A stretch of DNA of 64,000 bases from Epiperipatus broadwayi (GCA_028023455.1 JAQFVV010012497.1:3472001-3536000), one strand, 5' to 3'; shown: positions 50,753-63,419, numbered from the stretch's first letter. Made by a program: numbers and translations. The notes: a model not told the origin generated them from the sequence alone.

Positions 50753-51335
50753 ATTTTAACAGACTACCCAAGATCCTAATCACAAATTTTAATGTGATTG
50801 ACTCTACATAGCTTTGTGAGGTTCACCTAACCTCTAATTGGATAGTTATTATCATTCATTGGTTTCAAAGGGACTTCTAGACTGATTAACCCACCAATTC
50901 TTGCTCTATGGGTATGCATATATCAAGTTTTGGGACCTCTATGGCCTATCCAAACAGAATCATATACATGTGAGTAGATTATTACTATAGCTTTGACCAA
51001 GTATGTTTATGAGCATTGGACATGTGTGATCTTGAGCGCCAATCTTGCCATGTAGAAAGAATTATACTTCTCAAAAACACAAAAGGTTCTAACTGCTCTT
51101 ACCCGGGTGTCCTACCTTAGCTAGCTCATTCTCAAGGCTTGGGAGAATATGTCTATGGGAGAATGGAGTTATACTTTAATTTCTATTACGGCAAAATTTA
51201 AGTATATATAATATTTCATATCTAACCTGAAAGATGCTATTTGCAAGATAGGTGCCCAGGAAACTTAATAGGCAATTATAAGCGATAACTTGCATAGTGA
51301 AAATTGATGGACCTCATAATTTAAATAATTATACA
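50753..51335 (-). repeat. 3' LTR of the Gypsy-type element
   Basis: About 583 bp, colinear with the LTR at 56149-56761 over its length (for example AGATCCTAATCACAAATTTT, TAGCTTTGTGAGGTTCACCT, CAATCTTGCCATGTAGAAAG). On the minus strand it begins TGTATAATTA. It lacks a 31-bp duplication found in the other LTR. Confidence 0.92.
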
Positions 51336-51339
51336 ATCA

Positions 51340-52890
51340 ATAAAGTGTTTTTAAAAAAATCAAATATTTATTACTTTACATACAGGTTAATAGCTCTATA
51401 ATACAATACAGACACATAACATATAAATATAATTGTAATACATTCATATGAAGGAGAACAATTATACGCCAAAGTTTATGTCTAGATTAAATTATTTTAG
51501 TTTTCCCTTTTTTTTTTATTTAGATTTGAACAAGTGCATATTTCTTAGTTTTGGCATTCGATAATTCTACATTTATTAGTATAAATAAAGTTGTAATTAC
51601 TTCCTTAAAGCTCGAGGTTTCACTGGTCAAAGATGATTGACCTGTAAGCTTACAGTATTCACAGTAGTAATCTCCAAAAGCTATATTCACTGAACTTGTG
51701 GATAAATAATAGTTTAATACAAATCTGAGTTCAGGATGGGCAAGGTAAATTATGTCACAAAAATTCCTGCAGTTCTGGAGGTCCAGAATTACTTTGCTCA
51801 ACTAGTTTATATGGCTGGAGTCTCAATAATTTTGGTTGTCTTGAAAGAATGCTACAGATCAGCTATACTCTGAGAGCAGGCTTAATGAACCTACATGTAT
51901 ATTTCTATCACAGCATTTTGATGTTATCCATTACTATTAGTTTTTATTGAACATGTCTTTTCTTTTTACTTTTCTTGATGTAACGGTCCTTTTTCTTTTT
52001 ACCACTTGTTTTTAATATTTCTTCTTTTCTTTTTTAATAAAAATTCCACCCTCTCTGACCTACACTTTTCTTTTACAAAAGTCTTTATCCAGTTTATCAA
52101 TACACCACCTCGCCATCAACTCTGGAATGTTTTTAACATGATTTTTGGTTTTCATTGTTCAAATTCACTTAATTGCTAGTTCTTGGAATTTCCGACGTCA
52201 AGTGTTCTGATAAAAGAGAAATTGCCCATGGTGCAAATTGTAAAGACCTTAAATTACTATTATTTTTAGATTTCATTTTCCTTTTGTTAAAAAAAAAATA
52301 TGTGCCAATATCGATCTCAATTTTACGATACTAACCCACAGAAATAAATAACAAAAAGAAAAACAACTCTGCATATAACTGTTCTTCTTCATTTTACAAT
52401 TTATAAAAATCTATCCAACATCTGTTAGTATAATTAAATTATAACAAACAACCACAATGGAATGTTTAGTATATATATATTATTTTTGCACTCATTCAGG
52501 TGGTTAGTATACTTCATTTACTCTCTTTTTGACAGGCCAGCTACTGTTACAATACCCCCCCTGGTGCAAATAGCTTTAAAATACAGTTTGAGTATTTGAA
52601 TGGCTTCTTAAACTGCCCCCTATCTATCCCTTATATCTCTTTGGGTTTGGGAGAGGCTTGAGTGATTGGGAATTGTATGACCCCTTTACTTCCCACCTGG
52701 TATCCACCCAAAATGCATTTCCCTTCACTTTTCACACCCAGAATGCATTTCCTCTTCACTTTTCATTATCATAAATGTGACATACAAATTGCAAAATTTT
52801 TTGCAGATAAACTTTCTGGGTTCACTTACATGAGGAGTCCTCATCATTACTTGATTTTCCAATTTAAAGGAATGCAGGGAGCTCCTGAAA
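51340..52890 (-). other. Region between integrase and 3' LTR, product unknown
   Basis: In an element of this layout a third frame (envelope-like or accessory) can sit here. The longest minus-strand frame is 51520-51801, 93 codons, with YYCEYCKL near the middle and no domain or transmembrane segment I recognise. It ends about 190 bp before the 3' LTR. The rest has no coding signal, and no clear polypurine tract is visible next to the LTR. Confidence 0.3.
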
Positions 52891-52899
52891 TCACCTTTT

Positions 52900-53430
52900 T
52901 ATTGTTGGCTTATTTTTACCATTGAACAGTATGTCTGATGCTGATCATTTTCTACATCAATGGGAGGCTCTTCTATTCCTGAAAAGATAGTTCTGAACAC
53001 CCTGGATGTGTGTTTCCCAAAATGTAAACATACTGGGGTGAACCCAGTAGATTTGTTCACCACCCAATTAATATAGTTCAAGATGTCTGCAGCTAGCTGA
53101 GCCAACTCCCACATCATTATTTCATAGAGATTGGACTGAGGATTATGAATCGAGGTTAATACATGTCTTATTTGAAATTGCTCAACCTATCTCACCCACT
53201 CCCTGGACACAAAAGGGGTCCCCTGATCAGATATGGTGGTCCACAAGGCTCCTTTGGGATCATGGACAACATTGGCACCATATATTTCCTGTTTGCAGGC
53301 TTAACCTTCTAAAAAATTTTGTATTGTACAACAATGGCCGTGACCTTACCACACATGCCTGGCCAATAAAACCACCTCTTAATCCACCCTTCAGTCTTCA
53401 TTATCCTGTAGTGGCTCAGAACTATGGTAT
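52900..53430 (-). pseudogene. Integrase region of the Gypsy-type element
   Basis: Integrase joins element DNA to the host genome. On the minus strand, WFYWPGMC near 53355-53378 marks the end of the N-terminal zinc-binding part. TISDQGTPFVSREW at about 53199-53240 is the segment holding the second catalytic Asp. EIMMWELAQLA near 53084-53127 includes the expected Glu, followed by an open frame (52899-53117) with NKSTGFTPVCLHFGK, the conserved segment after the core. The first catalytic Asp is not seen, and stops separate the pieces. The frame change between the Asp and Glu segments shows the copy is dead. Confidence 0.75.
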
Positions 53431-53655
53431 ATGTGCACTACCACTGTGGTCCTCATGCACCATGGGATGGCTGACCTTCACTCTGCCAGAACTCCCTTAA
53501 CTCTATATTGTAGCACATCTTGCTCCAGCTTAAATTTCTAAAAAATCTGCCCAACCCAACCCCCAATTTTACACTCCTTGCCTTTCAATCGGCCAATGAC
53601 TGGCAGAAGTTGTTGGTCCTCTCTATGAAGCCAATTGAGATATCTTGAATTGCTT

Positions 53656-54107
53656 TCAAGTCCTTTGTCTGTTCTCAGCCCTATCTTCACTATATATAAA
53701 TTCTCTGTTTCCATGTGACTGTGCGTTCACTGGATTGTGACTGAGGATGTCAGCTACATTGTTCTCAGACCCCTTGCAGTACCTCACTGTATAGTTGAAT
53801 TCTTGGAGGTATAGACTCCAATCTACCAGTCTGCTATTGGTGAGGTATCTGTGATTTATAAATTCTAGACCCTTGGGGTATGTAACTACAATGACCTCTG
53901 AGCCCTGTAGCAGTATATGAAACTTCTCTGAAAAGCCCAAATGATGGCCAATGCCTTCTTTTCAGTGGTTTTATAATGTATCTCAGGACCTTTAAGTAGC
54001 CTGCTCAGAAAATACAGTATGCCCATCCTCCCATCTTCTTGCTTCTGAGCCAAGGTCACCCTAAGGCCATAACCACTGCTGTCAGTCTGGATTATGAACA
54101 GTTTCAA
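53656..54107 (-). pseudogene. RNase H region of the Gypsy-type element
   Basis: This domain removes the RNA strand during reverse transcription. Frame 1 (54107-53886) has IIQTDSSGYGL with the first catalytic Asp, then GPEIHYKTTEKKALAIIWA with the Glu. Frame 2 (53940-53656), shifted relative to the first, has LTNSRLVDWSLYLQEFNY, RYCKGSENNVADILSHNP with the last Asp, and the usual end of the domain; Arg is expected where His follows Ser. A frameshift lies near 53900-53940. All visible acidic residues are kept, but the reading frame is not. Confidence 0.85.
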
Positions 54108-54289
54108 AAGTCTGGAAAAGCCAGCATAACATGTTCTAAAAATCCTGTTTTCATCCTACTGCTCTTCCATCCACTACTACTTACTCCCCTTTTTAATAGC
54201 CTCACTAATGGCTCCAACCGTTCAGCAGACCATTCCTGAAATAGGTTGTAGAAAGTAGACAGCCCCAGAAATGATTGGGCCTGCTTCTT

Positions 54290-55023
54290 GGATCTGGGTG
54301 TTGGAAAGTTATGGATGGCAGAGATCTTGTCTGGGTGCAGCTTGACCCTGAGCCACCACTATATGCCAAAGGAAGACCATCTCTTTCTGACACAGCATGC
54401 TCTTCTTGAGATTTATTTTGATACCCTTCTTTCCACATTCTAGAAATAGCCTTACTTCACGTATGTGTTCCTTTGTATCATCGAGGCTATCAGCATGACA
54501 TCCATGTAAATCGTGACCATGTCCTTTATCTCTTAAGATAGCACCTGATCTAAACACTTGAGTAACTTACCCCACTGTTTATTAAGCTGAAAGGCATCCT
54601 GTTGAATTAATATGAATGATCCTCATATCTGAACGATGTATATTGGCAATCTTCTGAATGTAACTTAATTTGCCAATAACTGGCAGTCATATCAAAGGTT
54701 AAAAATAACTTCTTCCTCTGGAACTGCCTCAGTAATGCTTACATGGGGAGGGGTACATTAAGGTCCAGTATGGTCACTTTATTTATCTGATGAGCATCAA
54801 GATTTCATCTCATGAACCCATCCTTTTTAATCACCACCATGGGGTTGCAATATGCTGTCAAGCATTTTGATATGATTCTCCATTCTAGCATCTGGTCTAT
54901 TTGTTCTTTCACCTCTCTTTGGTGTTGGTGCAGAAGGTATCTATTTAGAAAGTTTGATCCCAACAATGTCTCATGTATTAAACCTTTCATTACAAAAAAA
55001 CACATGGGGATAGCTCCCTCCAT
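54290..55023 (-). pseudogene. Reverse transcriptase region of the Gypsy-type element
   Basis: The N-terminal part (55023-54805) has TLLGSNFL, then REVKEQIDQMLEWRIISK and NPMVVIKKDG, the finger region. Palm motif A, TFDMTASYWQI, lies near 54669-54702 with its catalytic Asp. Motif C at 54497-54508 reads Tyr-Met-Asp-Val: the second of the two catalytic Asp residues is replaced by Val. After it the frame shifts, and ECGKKGIKINLKKSMLCQKE continues into the connection region (to about 54340). Several stops occur. The altered motif C and the frame breaks both rule out polymerase activity. Confidence 0.88.
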
Positions 55024-55480
55024 TAATTTTTAGATCTATCCATATTTGCTTGGGCTCTACGTTGGCTCTCTGGTTATCTGCCATTTCTACATGAATCGTT
55101 TTTAGTGGGAGAATCAGTATATTTGGTTGTTCCCTTCTAATTTTGTTGTATAGTCTCTCTGATACTACTGATATCTGGCTGCCTGAATCCACAAGCACTT
55201 TGATGGTCATTGAACTTACTTTTATGGGGATGGTAGGGCATGTCTGGCATGCATACCCTGGAACACAGTCTTCCCATAAACATATTAAATTTCCTACTCT
55301 TTTTACCCTCTGCTTATTGGTGTCTGTGTCTCCATTGGACCTAAGCTTATGCTCCTTGATCTGATTTCTTTCTATATCAATTTCTAGTTGACTTATGATT
55401 TTATCAATCATCCTCACCAATATTTCTCCTCTTTTTTCCAGCATCCACTTGATTTCATCGGATAACTTACTGCATGCCAT
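54971..55480 (-). pseudogene. Gag end and aspartic protease region of the Gypsy-type element
   Basis: This is the longest open stretch of the element (169 codons). The N-terminal third is charged (KLSDEIKWMLEKRGEILV) and may be the end of Gag or a linker. The segment CVPGYACQTCPTIPIKV precedes VLVDSGSQISVVSERLYNKI at about 55140-55199, which holds the protease active-site triad as Asp-Ser-Gly. DLKINGGSYPHVFFC follows. In the family the protease cuts the polyprotein and acts as a dimer. Here the frame shifts into the reverse transcriptase frame near 55000. Confidence 0.82.
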
Positions 55481-55489
55481 TTCTACAAT

Positions 55490-55720
55490 CTGTTCTTCTG
55501 ATACATTTCTAGGGTTCTTAATGTGGCAACTTGGTGCCTAAAAATGTATTTACCCTTTTCCGTTACCTTCTTGGAACTTTTGACCTGACACTTGAGCTTT
55601 CACCCTTTTTTGTATCTCTTCATTCCAGTATATCTTGACTAATACTTCTTTATATTCCAGAAAATGTTTGAGGTTGATGACTCAGTGAATTCGATCATGT
55701 CTCTGCATGTCTCTCTATGT
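55490..55720 (-). pseudogene. Gag fragment of the Gypsy-type element
   Basis: On the minus strand FLEYKEVLVKIYWNEEIQK, followed by RVKAQVSGQKF, is readable near 55570-55665. This kind of Glu/Lys-rich helix occurs in the C-terminal half of Gag, and the position just upstream of the protease fits. A classical Cys-Cys-His-Cys knuckle was not found. The N-terminal part of Gag (55720-56130) is not recognisable. Confidence 0.5.
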
Positions 55721-56131
55721 GATGGTAGGCTAGTATGACAACTTGGTCTTCATCCACCATCTTATAGCAATCAAAGTACCTTTGTAGGCTCTTGAGATAC
55801 TCTTACAGGTGTCTCTTTCCTTTCCCCTCCATATACTCTTATCTTCACCAACTCCATTGCTTTCATTGCTTTCAATCACTTCTTTTTTATATATCTATCA
55901 CTATTACAGCTACAATATGCCAGGTTCATAACCTGGCATCCAGTGGTACACTGACTGATCTGCCTGGTAAACCTTCAATCCTCTTATTTCCACCCTTGTC
56001 TCATCTCTTTATTATTTGACAGCCTTTATCTGGACCAATAATTCATATGAAAAAACAACAAATCCAGCCAAAAAAAAAAAACTTTTCTATATATTTTTCT
56101 TTTTTAAACCCATTCTCCAGCCTTCACTGCC

Positions 56132-56149
56132 CCTTTCATAGGGAAGCCA
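56132..56149 (-). other. Primer-binding-site candidate
   Basis: On the minus strand, TGGCTTCCCTATGAAAGG starts exactly at the inner edge of the 5' LTR. TGG complements the CCA end of a tRNA, as expected for minus-strand priming; which tRNA is not known. Confidence 0.5.
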
Positions 56150-56761
56150 TTTTAATAGACTACTCAAGATCCTAATCACAAATTTTAGTGTGGTTGGCTT
56201 TATATAGCTTTGTGAGGTTCACCTATTTTCTAATTGAATAGTTATTATCATTCATCAGTTTCAAAGGGACCTCTAGACTGATCAACCCACTTAGCCTTGT
56301 TCTACAGATATGTATATATCAAGTTTTGGAACCCACCTCTACAGCCTATCCAAACAGAATAATATACATGTGAGTAAATTATTACTATAGTTTCGACCAA
56401 GTGAGTAAATTATTACTATAGTTTCGACCAAGTATATTTATGAGCATCGGACATGTCCAATCTCAAGTGCCAATCTTGCCATGTAGAAAGAATTACTTCT
56501 CAATAACACAAAAGGTTCTAACTGCCCTTACTTGGTTGCCCTATACTAGCCAGCTCATTCTCAAGGCTTGGGAGACCATGTCTATGGAAGAACAGAGTTA
56601 TACTTTAATTTCTATACAGAAAAATTTAAGTGTATATAATATTTCATATATAACATGAAAGATGCCATTTGCGAGATAGGTAGTCAGGAAACTTAATAGG
56701 CAATTATAAGTGATAACTCACATGGTGAAATTTGACATGACCTCATAATTTAAATTATACA
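56149..56761 (-). repeat. 5' LTR of the Gypsy-type element, with 31-bp tandem duplication
   Basis: About 613 bp. The unit starting GTGAGTAAATTATTACTATA and ending TTCGACCAA is present twice in a row at 56370-56400 and 56401-56431 but once in the other LTR (about 50970-51001). This explains the 30-bp length difference. The 72-codon ORF at 56440-56658 lies inside the LTR and is not a gene. Confidence 0.92.
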
Positions 56762-56768
56762 ATCTATT

Positions 56769-58330
56769 AATTGAATACCTTACATTAACAGTGTTTTGTT
56801 TTTGCGATCAAGGCCTTGAAATTTCAAAATCTTTGATGCATGTTGAATCCACTTACAAATTAAATTTTTCTAATCAAAAATGTGTGCCTTGTTTTCTCTG
56901 TACAATCTAATAAATTTAGCAAAAAAAATTGAATGAACTCATTAATATAATAAAAAATCTAATTTTTATCCAATTTTAGCAAGACTACATCATTTGAAAA
57001 GGAAATAAAACCACAGAGAATGATGCTATTGGCATTTGCATAGTCTATTCAGTTTTCCCATAATTTTAAAATAAAAACAAGGATATAATTTCAAATGATG
57101 AACACAGCAATCACACTAAAATATTGCAGAGCACTTAAAACTTTTATTAGAAACAGAAAAAAATAGAATTTTAAAAACAAAACTGATTTTCTTTTATCTC
57201 TTGAATATTTAAATTACTAATATATATAAACATCAAACTATAAAACTAAATCAAGCATTATAAAGGATAAATATTAAAAGTATGTTAATATAAAAACTAA
57301 ATATCTAGTATCTCTAAATAGTTACTGATTTGATAACTAGCATTTTAAAAGTTTATTAAATCAGTCATAGAATAAATAAATTGTTTACCTTATGTCCAAG
57401 TTATGGCTGAAAAAATGTCTGTAAAACATAGAATTACATTTACATATGTATATTTTCAAAAAGAAATCTCTTTAGTATTTTACTGGTAAAATCTTTTCAT
57501 TTATGGTTGTCAAATCTTAGTCACAATCAGGTTTTATGTTTCCATGTAGAGTTTGTCTTGAAAATTTGTTCTCTTTTATGATTGAGAAACATTTTTGTTT
57601 TAACTACAATTTAATATATAGCATTGTGTCAAATTCAGTAGCAGGCTTAGGCATCCTGATGGTTATGGGTTCCATGCTGGAATAGTTCTTTAGTGACTGT
57701 TAGTTGCACATGCTTATTAACTCAACTACTGATGCAAGGCCAAAGGCAAAATTATTTTCTGAGGTGGCTTGTTAATCAAAAAATGTTTTCCAAAGTTGAG
57801 AAATAGTAAAATAGGCCTTTCATCAGTAGATGAGTGAATAAGCATGTTCAAATAACAGTCACTAAAGAACTATTCCAGCATGGATCCCATAACCATCAAG
57901 ATGCCTAAGCCTGCTACTGAATTTGATACAATGCTATATATTAAATTGTAGTTAAAAGAGAAATGATTCTTAATCATAAAAGAGAAGAAATTTTCAAGAC
58001 AAACTCTATCTGGAAACATAAAACCTGATTGTGACTAAGATTTGATAACCATAAATGAAAAGATTTTACCAGTAAACTACAAAAGAGCTCTCTTTTTGAA
58101 AATATGCATATGTAAATGTAATACTATGTTTTACAGACATCTTAGTCATAACTTGGACATAAGGTAAGCAATTTATTTATTCTATGACTGATTTAATAAA
58201 CTTTTAAAATGCTAGTTACTAAACCAGTAATATTTAGAGATACTGGGTAATTTATAATGTAATTATTTAGTTTTTATGTTAACATACTTTTAATATTTAT
58301 CCTTTATAATGCTTGATTTAGTTTTACACT

Positions 58331-58363
<33 letters not shown>

Positions 58364-58808
58364 TGGTAATTTAAATATTCAAGAGATAAAAGAAAATCAA
58401 TTTTGTTTTAAAAATTCTATTTTTTTCTGTTTCTAATAAAAGTTTTAAGTGCTCTGCAATATTTTAGTGTGATTGCTGTGTTCATCATTTGAAATTATAT
58501 CCTTGTTTTTATTTTAAAATTATGGGGAAACTGAATGGACTATGCATATGCCAATAGCATCATTGTCTGTGCATTTATTTCCTTATCAACTGATGTAGTC
58601 TTGTTAAAATTGAATAAAAATTAGATTTTTTATTATTTTTTTATTAATGAGCCCATTCAATTTTTTTACTAAATTTATTAGATTGCACAGAGAAAACAAG
58701 GCACACATTTTTAATTAGAAAAATTTAATTTGTAAGTGAATTCAAAATGCATCAAATTTCAAAGCCTTCATCTCCAAAACAAAACATAATTAACATAAGT
58801 ATTCAATT
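56769..58808. repeat. 2-kb foldback with arms of nearly 1 kb
   Basis: Left arm 56769-57741, loop about 57742-57813, right arm 57814-58808. Both ends read AATTGAATAC inward. Along the arms the same blocks recur as complements: AAGGC.TTGAAATTTCAAA, AGAAAACAAGGCACACATTT, TTTAAAATTCTATTTTT, AACCTGATTGTGACTAAGA, GGCATCTTGATGGTTATGG and AGTCACTAAAGAACTATTCC. An (AT)n expansion at 58334-58364 is present in the right arm only. Identity is high (roughly nine in ten by eye). There is no coding frame in either arm. A transcript across it would fold into a hairpin of about 970 bp. Confidence 0.93.
58334..58364. repeat. (TA)n microsatellite inside the right foldback arm
   Basis: About 15 units; the matching site of the left arm (about 57219-57232) has only a short TA run. 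Confidence 0.9.
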
Positions 58809-58809
58809 T

Positions 58810-61800
58810 TAGATTTGTATTATTATTTGATTATTATTATTATTAAAGATATTATTTGATGAAAGTAATTGACAGTAATAAATATAATTAGAGTGTTTAT
58901 ACTATTGTGTCTGTGATTGTATAATGAAAGTGATTTTGACTGCATGTATACAATTAACCAATTATGTACAATGTAATTTGGACTCTGATCCAAGTTTAAG
59001 GCAATTTTATTTTATAGACATAATGATTCACCAAAGTATGTCTGTATTTGTATTAATCTATTTGTGTTTGTATAACAAATAATGATTTTCATTACATGTA
59101 TAAAATTAAGCTATTATAAAGTAGTGCTATATAAATTTTAAGCTGATTATCAAATGCATAGAAAGGTTGCAGGTGATAAAGCAACCACAAAATTTACTGG
59201 GCATAGTACCATGTGACTTATAAACTCAAAACCAATAGAGTGATTTCAAGTGGTGTGTGTGTGATCATAACTGCAATAGTTATTTATATTATATGAAATT
59301 GTATGTGGGCAAAGAATCAAATCCAGATTCTTCCTATGCTTTGCTCCTTATGCTGTGGAGTCAGCAGTTTTGCTACATCTTGCATCACATTATTTTCAAA
59401 TCTGTAGCTAGAAATCAGCTATATGCAATCAAATTATATCTCTGTGGGACAATAAGTATAAAAGATAGCATCAAAAAACATAAAATGAAAAGAGGAGCAT
59501 TTTATCATTGATAAAGACAGTGGTCTTCAATTTCTAGTTTGGGATAAAGACAGTGGCTTTCAATTTCTAGATTGGATGGACAAGAAACCAATTATTATGA
59601 TTAAAATTCATAACCATCTTCTGGAAATGATTTATTTTGTGTCTTTTATTATGACAAACCTTTGTTCTTATATGATGTTTTGAGATTTTTTAACTTGTGA
59701 GGTACAAGAAAAATGATAAATTTTTATAGTTCTCTTTTTGTAAGTTCAGAAGCTATGGATTATCTCATGTAAGAAGTATTATATATGTTTTAAATCAGAA
59801 TTATGTGAGGAATACAAAGAAATTATCAATTAAAATGTAAATTTAAAACTTAGTTACAATAAATTAGAAATTATGAGCAAAGAGTAAAGTAATATTTTTT
59901 TTTTATATGATTGTAAAAAAAAAAAAAGATTTTTCTCAGCCATATATTTTCCTTAGTTTTTTTAATTACTATTGTACCGGTCGGTTTGTATATTCACATA
60001 ACATGATCTAGCATCTAGGCAAAAGTACCTCAAATCCAATCATGCGCAAGATATATAAGTCAGGAACACTCATGAATTCTGCCCTATTTGCCTATTTCCC
60101 AGATCTACCAACTTATGAGCAACAATCCTGATGATATCGATCTAATTTCATTTCTCACCACCGGCATCGCTCATCGGAGACACAAAAAGACTCTAAGCTA
60201 ACTTTAATGATAGACTAACTTAAAAACGAACTATACTTTAGGAGCAATGAAGGCTCGTGACCTTGCATATTAATTATGTATTTTAGCGGAGATCATCTAG
60301 CCATTATAAGCATAACTGATAAATTAATAATAACTTAAATAAAAGAAAGCAATGATTCGAAAGTTGATATATTTTAAGATTTATTATATTTATAACATAA
60401 ATAAATGTGTCTGATTGTTTGTCAGACACTAGCCTCATAAATATTATATAACAACGGATTTTTATACATAGAATTCTCTTTGATTTACACATAAGAATTC
60501 AGATTTCATAATAACTTGGCTGAGACTTGCGGCGATGCCAATAATAAATACCTTACAGATTTAGCGCTACAAGAAATGTATTATTAAGATACTATTACAC
60601 CCCCAGAGAGAAGCATGAATATATATAAAATGTAATGGCCTATATGCATGCAACGCTTGAGAATAATGAAGCATAAATACCTTTATAGACTATCTTACTT
60701 ATTTAATACCCATAAATTATAGAATACCCTGCGTAATAGTGTGAGTTAATTACTAAACAGGCATGGATGATAAATTTAATTAAATATAGAGTTTTTAAGA
60801 TATAATGATTCCCCTCCCTTTTTACTTTAAGTTATTCATAACTCCCCACACATTTCATAAATATCAATCTCAGTTAATAAATGCTTTTATGAAAGTAAAT
60901 AAATTGATACATAAATAAATGGGGTGGTGGTAATAGTTGGGATAAAATATAGATTTTATATATATATAAGATACATTAAAGTTAAAATAGCACATTATTA
61001 TTTAGAAAGAAAAATAAACATTTTTTAGCAAAACAGATGTTGATCTGTTTTCTATAGCAAATTTTATAATTTAACGACCTTATTTTTCCCAAAATCGTGA
61101 ATACCTGCACAAGTTGAATAAGACTTGTTTTTAATTAATTTACGTGCTTAATTACCCCGTAAGTAAAAGGGTAAGCAAAATAGAAATAAAGTATATGTCA
61201 GCGATTTTGAAAATTATTATTGGCATTTAAAAAAAAACATAAATACATAAACATATTAAACTAGAATTATTTGCCGCATGGAAATAAAGAAAGAAAATAT
61301 ATTAAAAAAAGGCTTAATGAGGATAAGTTATATAGAGTGATATAATAGAAAGTTACATAATATGAAAACATTTAACTATAGTATCAGAACAGAGCATCAG
61401 GATTATAAAGAAGGCTAAATTTGATAATCAAGAGTGGCTAAAGTTTTTTTACCTTGATATCTGGAGTAGCAGTCCTTGATAAGAATAATCTTCATCAGCA
61501 TTAGTTCACTAGATCTAGGGTTTAAATACGACATGATAGGTATAATTTACTTTATTGGCAGACATTTAGAGTTTATAAGTATGGGATCCAGAGCTTCATT
61601 ATGGGAAAAGCATATTGGAATGGAGGGGAAGGTGAAATTTCCCCTACTCACGGCACATTGGATGAAAATTAAAATTGATGTGGATTTGATTTGGCATCAT
61701 CATATTTTGGTTGTCTCTCATTTTTTGGATTCAAATCCAGCAGTATTTATACTTCTATTTTGGTGATGTAGCATAGAAACTACTGCTGGACCTGAGGCAT

Positions 61801-62895
61801 TTTAAGCACTTAACGTACAGTTAAAATCGGCTGACCGGATCCTTTCTTATCTTGTAAGTCTTTTGAAACAATGCAATTCTGTTATCAGTTTCTCGAACGA
61901 TTGTTTTAAAATAAGTCTTATGATTTTAAAACAAGCTGGCATGGACAAAATTTCCACTAATGGGTTTATTCTATTATTACAAAATTGTAATCTTTTTACT
62001 TTTAACTAATGGGCTTTTCCAGGTAATTGTTTTCGAGAAACTTTTTAAAAAAATTGCATCAATTCTGACTGCTAAATTAAATATGAAAAATAATACATTT
62101 CATATATGATTTTAAATACAATTTATATATAAAATAATTTTTAATGATTTGTCAGCAATCTCCTACACTGAAATATATTTATTTATCATTTGCGCATGCA
62201 TACATATGAAAATAATATTAAGTATTTATTTATTAAGTACTTTTAGATTAAGATATATAAATATCCAAATTATTTATGTAAAATACTAAAGTAAAAGATA
62301 TATACATTTTAATAAATATATATATACGTGTGTAAGGATGGGTTTGAACATAGTTATATGGTAGGAGATTGAATGTGGTCGTGAAGCAGGATCTGAGCAT
62401 CAGATCATCTGCTTCACTATCAATGTATATTACTGAAAAGCTAAAATTAATAACTGAGGTGAAACTATAAGTTTATTATTAGTAAGCTTCTATTTTATGG
62501 ACTTAGTGCTTTCAGGGCCTTTACGACTCCATAATCATAGTCCTTTTTACAGGCTGTTGATTCTATGCAAATGCATGCAAATTACAACATCCACCTTTTC
62601 AAGACCATGAAGCATGTGTCTTTTCTGTTGATTGACATGGCATCGCTGGTGATATTTATTTACAGACAAAATTATAAATATTCCATATTTGAGTTCACAA
62701 AGCCACTAAAAATTTGTTACTAAAAATTTGCATCATGTTTTATTAAAACAAATTTTCATTGGATTAAGCAAAAATAATCCAATATATTAAAATAACTTTC
62801 TGTAGTTTAATTAGCCAAAAGTTCTCATTTATCAATTCATTCATACAATGATAATAACCAAATAAGTAATGTCCGTTTTATGAATATTTTGCATA
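58810..62895. other. AT-rich stretch, nothing firm
   Basis: A 33-bp unit (GATAAAGACAGTGG..TTCAATTTCTAG) is repeated in tandem at 59510-59541 and 59543-59574. GC-richer pieces at 60035-60260 and 61780-61870 may be old repeats. ORFs at 59257-59511 and 61476-61766 have no recognisable domain. At 62360-62660 the sequence is less AT-extreme but non-coding. Confidence 0.4.
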
Positions 62896-62900
62896 CTCAA

Positions 62901-63400
<500 letters not shown>

Positions 63401-63419
63401 GCTTACCAATCCAGCAATG

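Larger units (their letters stand above)
50751..56767 (-). mobile_element. Gypsy/Ty3-type LTR retrotransposon, full-length, inactive
   Basis: Two direct long terminal repeats (50753-51335 and 56149-56761) enclose, on the minus strand, Gag, aspartic protease, reverse transcriptase, RNase H and integrase regions in that order, the Gypsy (Metaviridae-like) order. A primer-binding-site candidate starts directly inside the 5' LTR. ATCTAT at 50745-50750 and at 56762-56767 is a possible target-site duplication, although the left one is two bases from the visible LTR edge. Every domain carries stops or frameshifts, and the LTRs differ at more than a tenth of compared positions by eye, so the insertion is old. 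The 2-kb foldback begins 1-2 bases beyond its right edge. Confidence 0.9.

Noticed and set aside
54780-54815. CTGATGAG resembling the hammerhead ribozyme core
   Set aside because: The required GAAA partner and the three stems are not present around it.
54039-55364. Plus-strand ORFs across the retrotransposon
   Set aside because: Shadows of the pol region, which is coded on the minus strand.
61476-61766. 96-codon plus-strand ORF
   Set aside because: No recognisable domain, AT-driven composition, no splice or promoter context.
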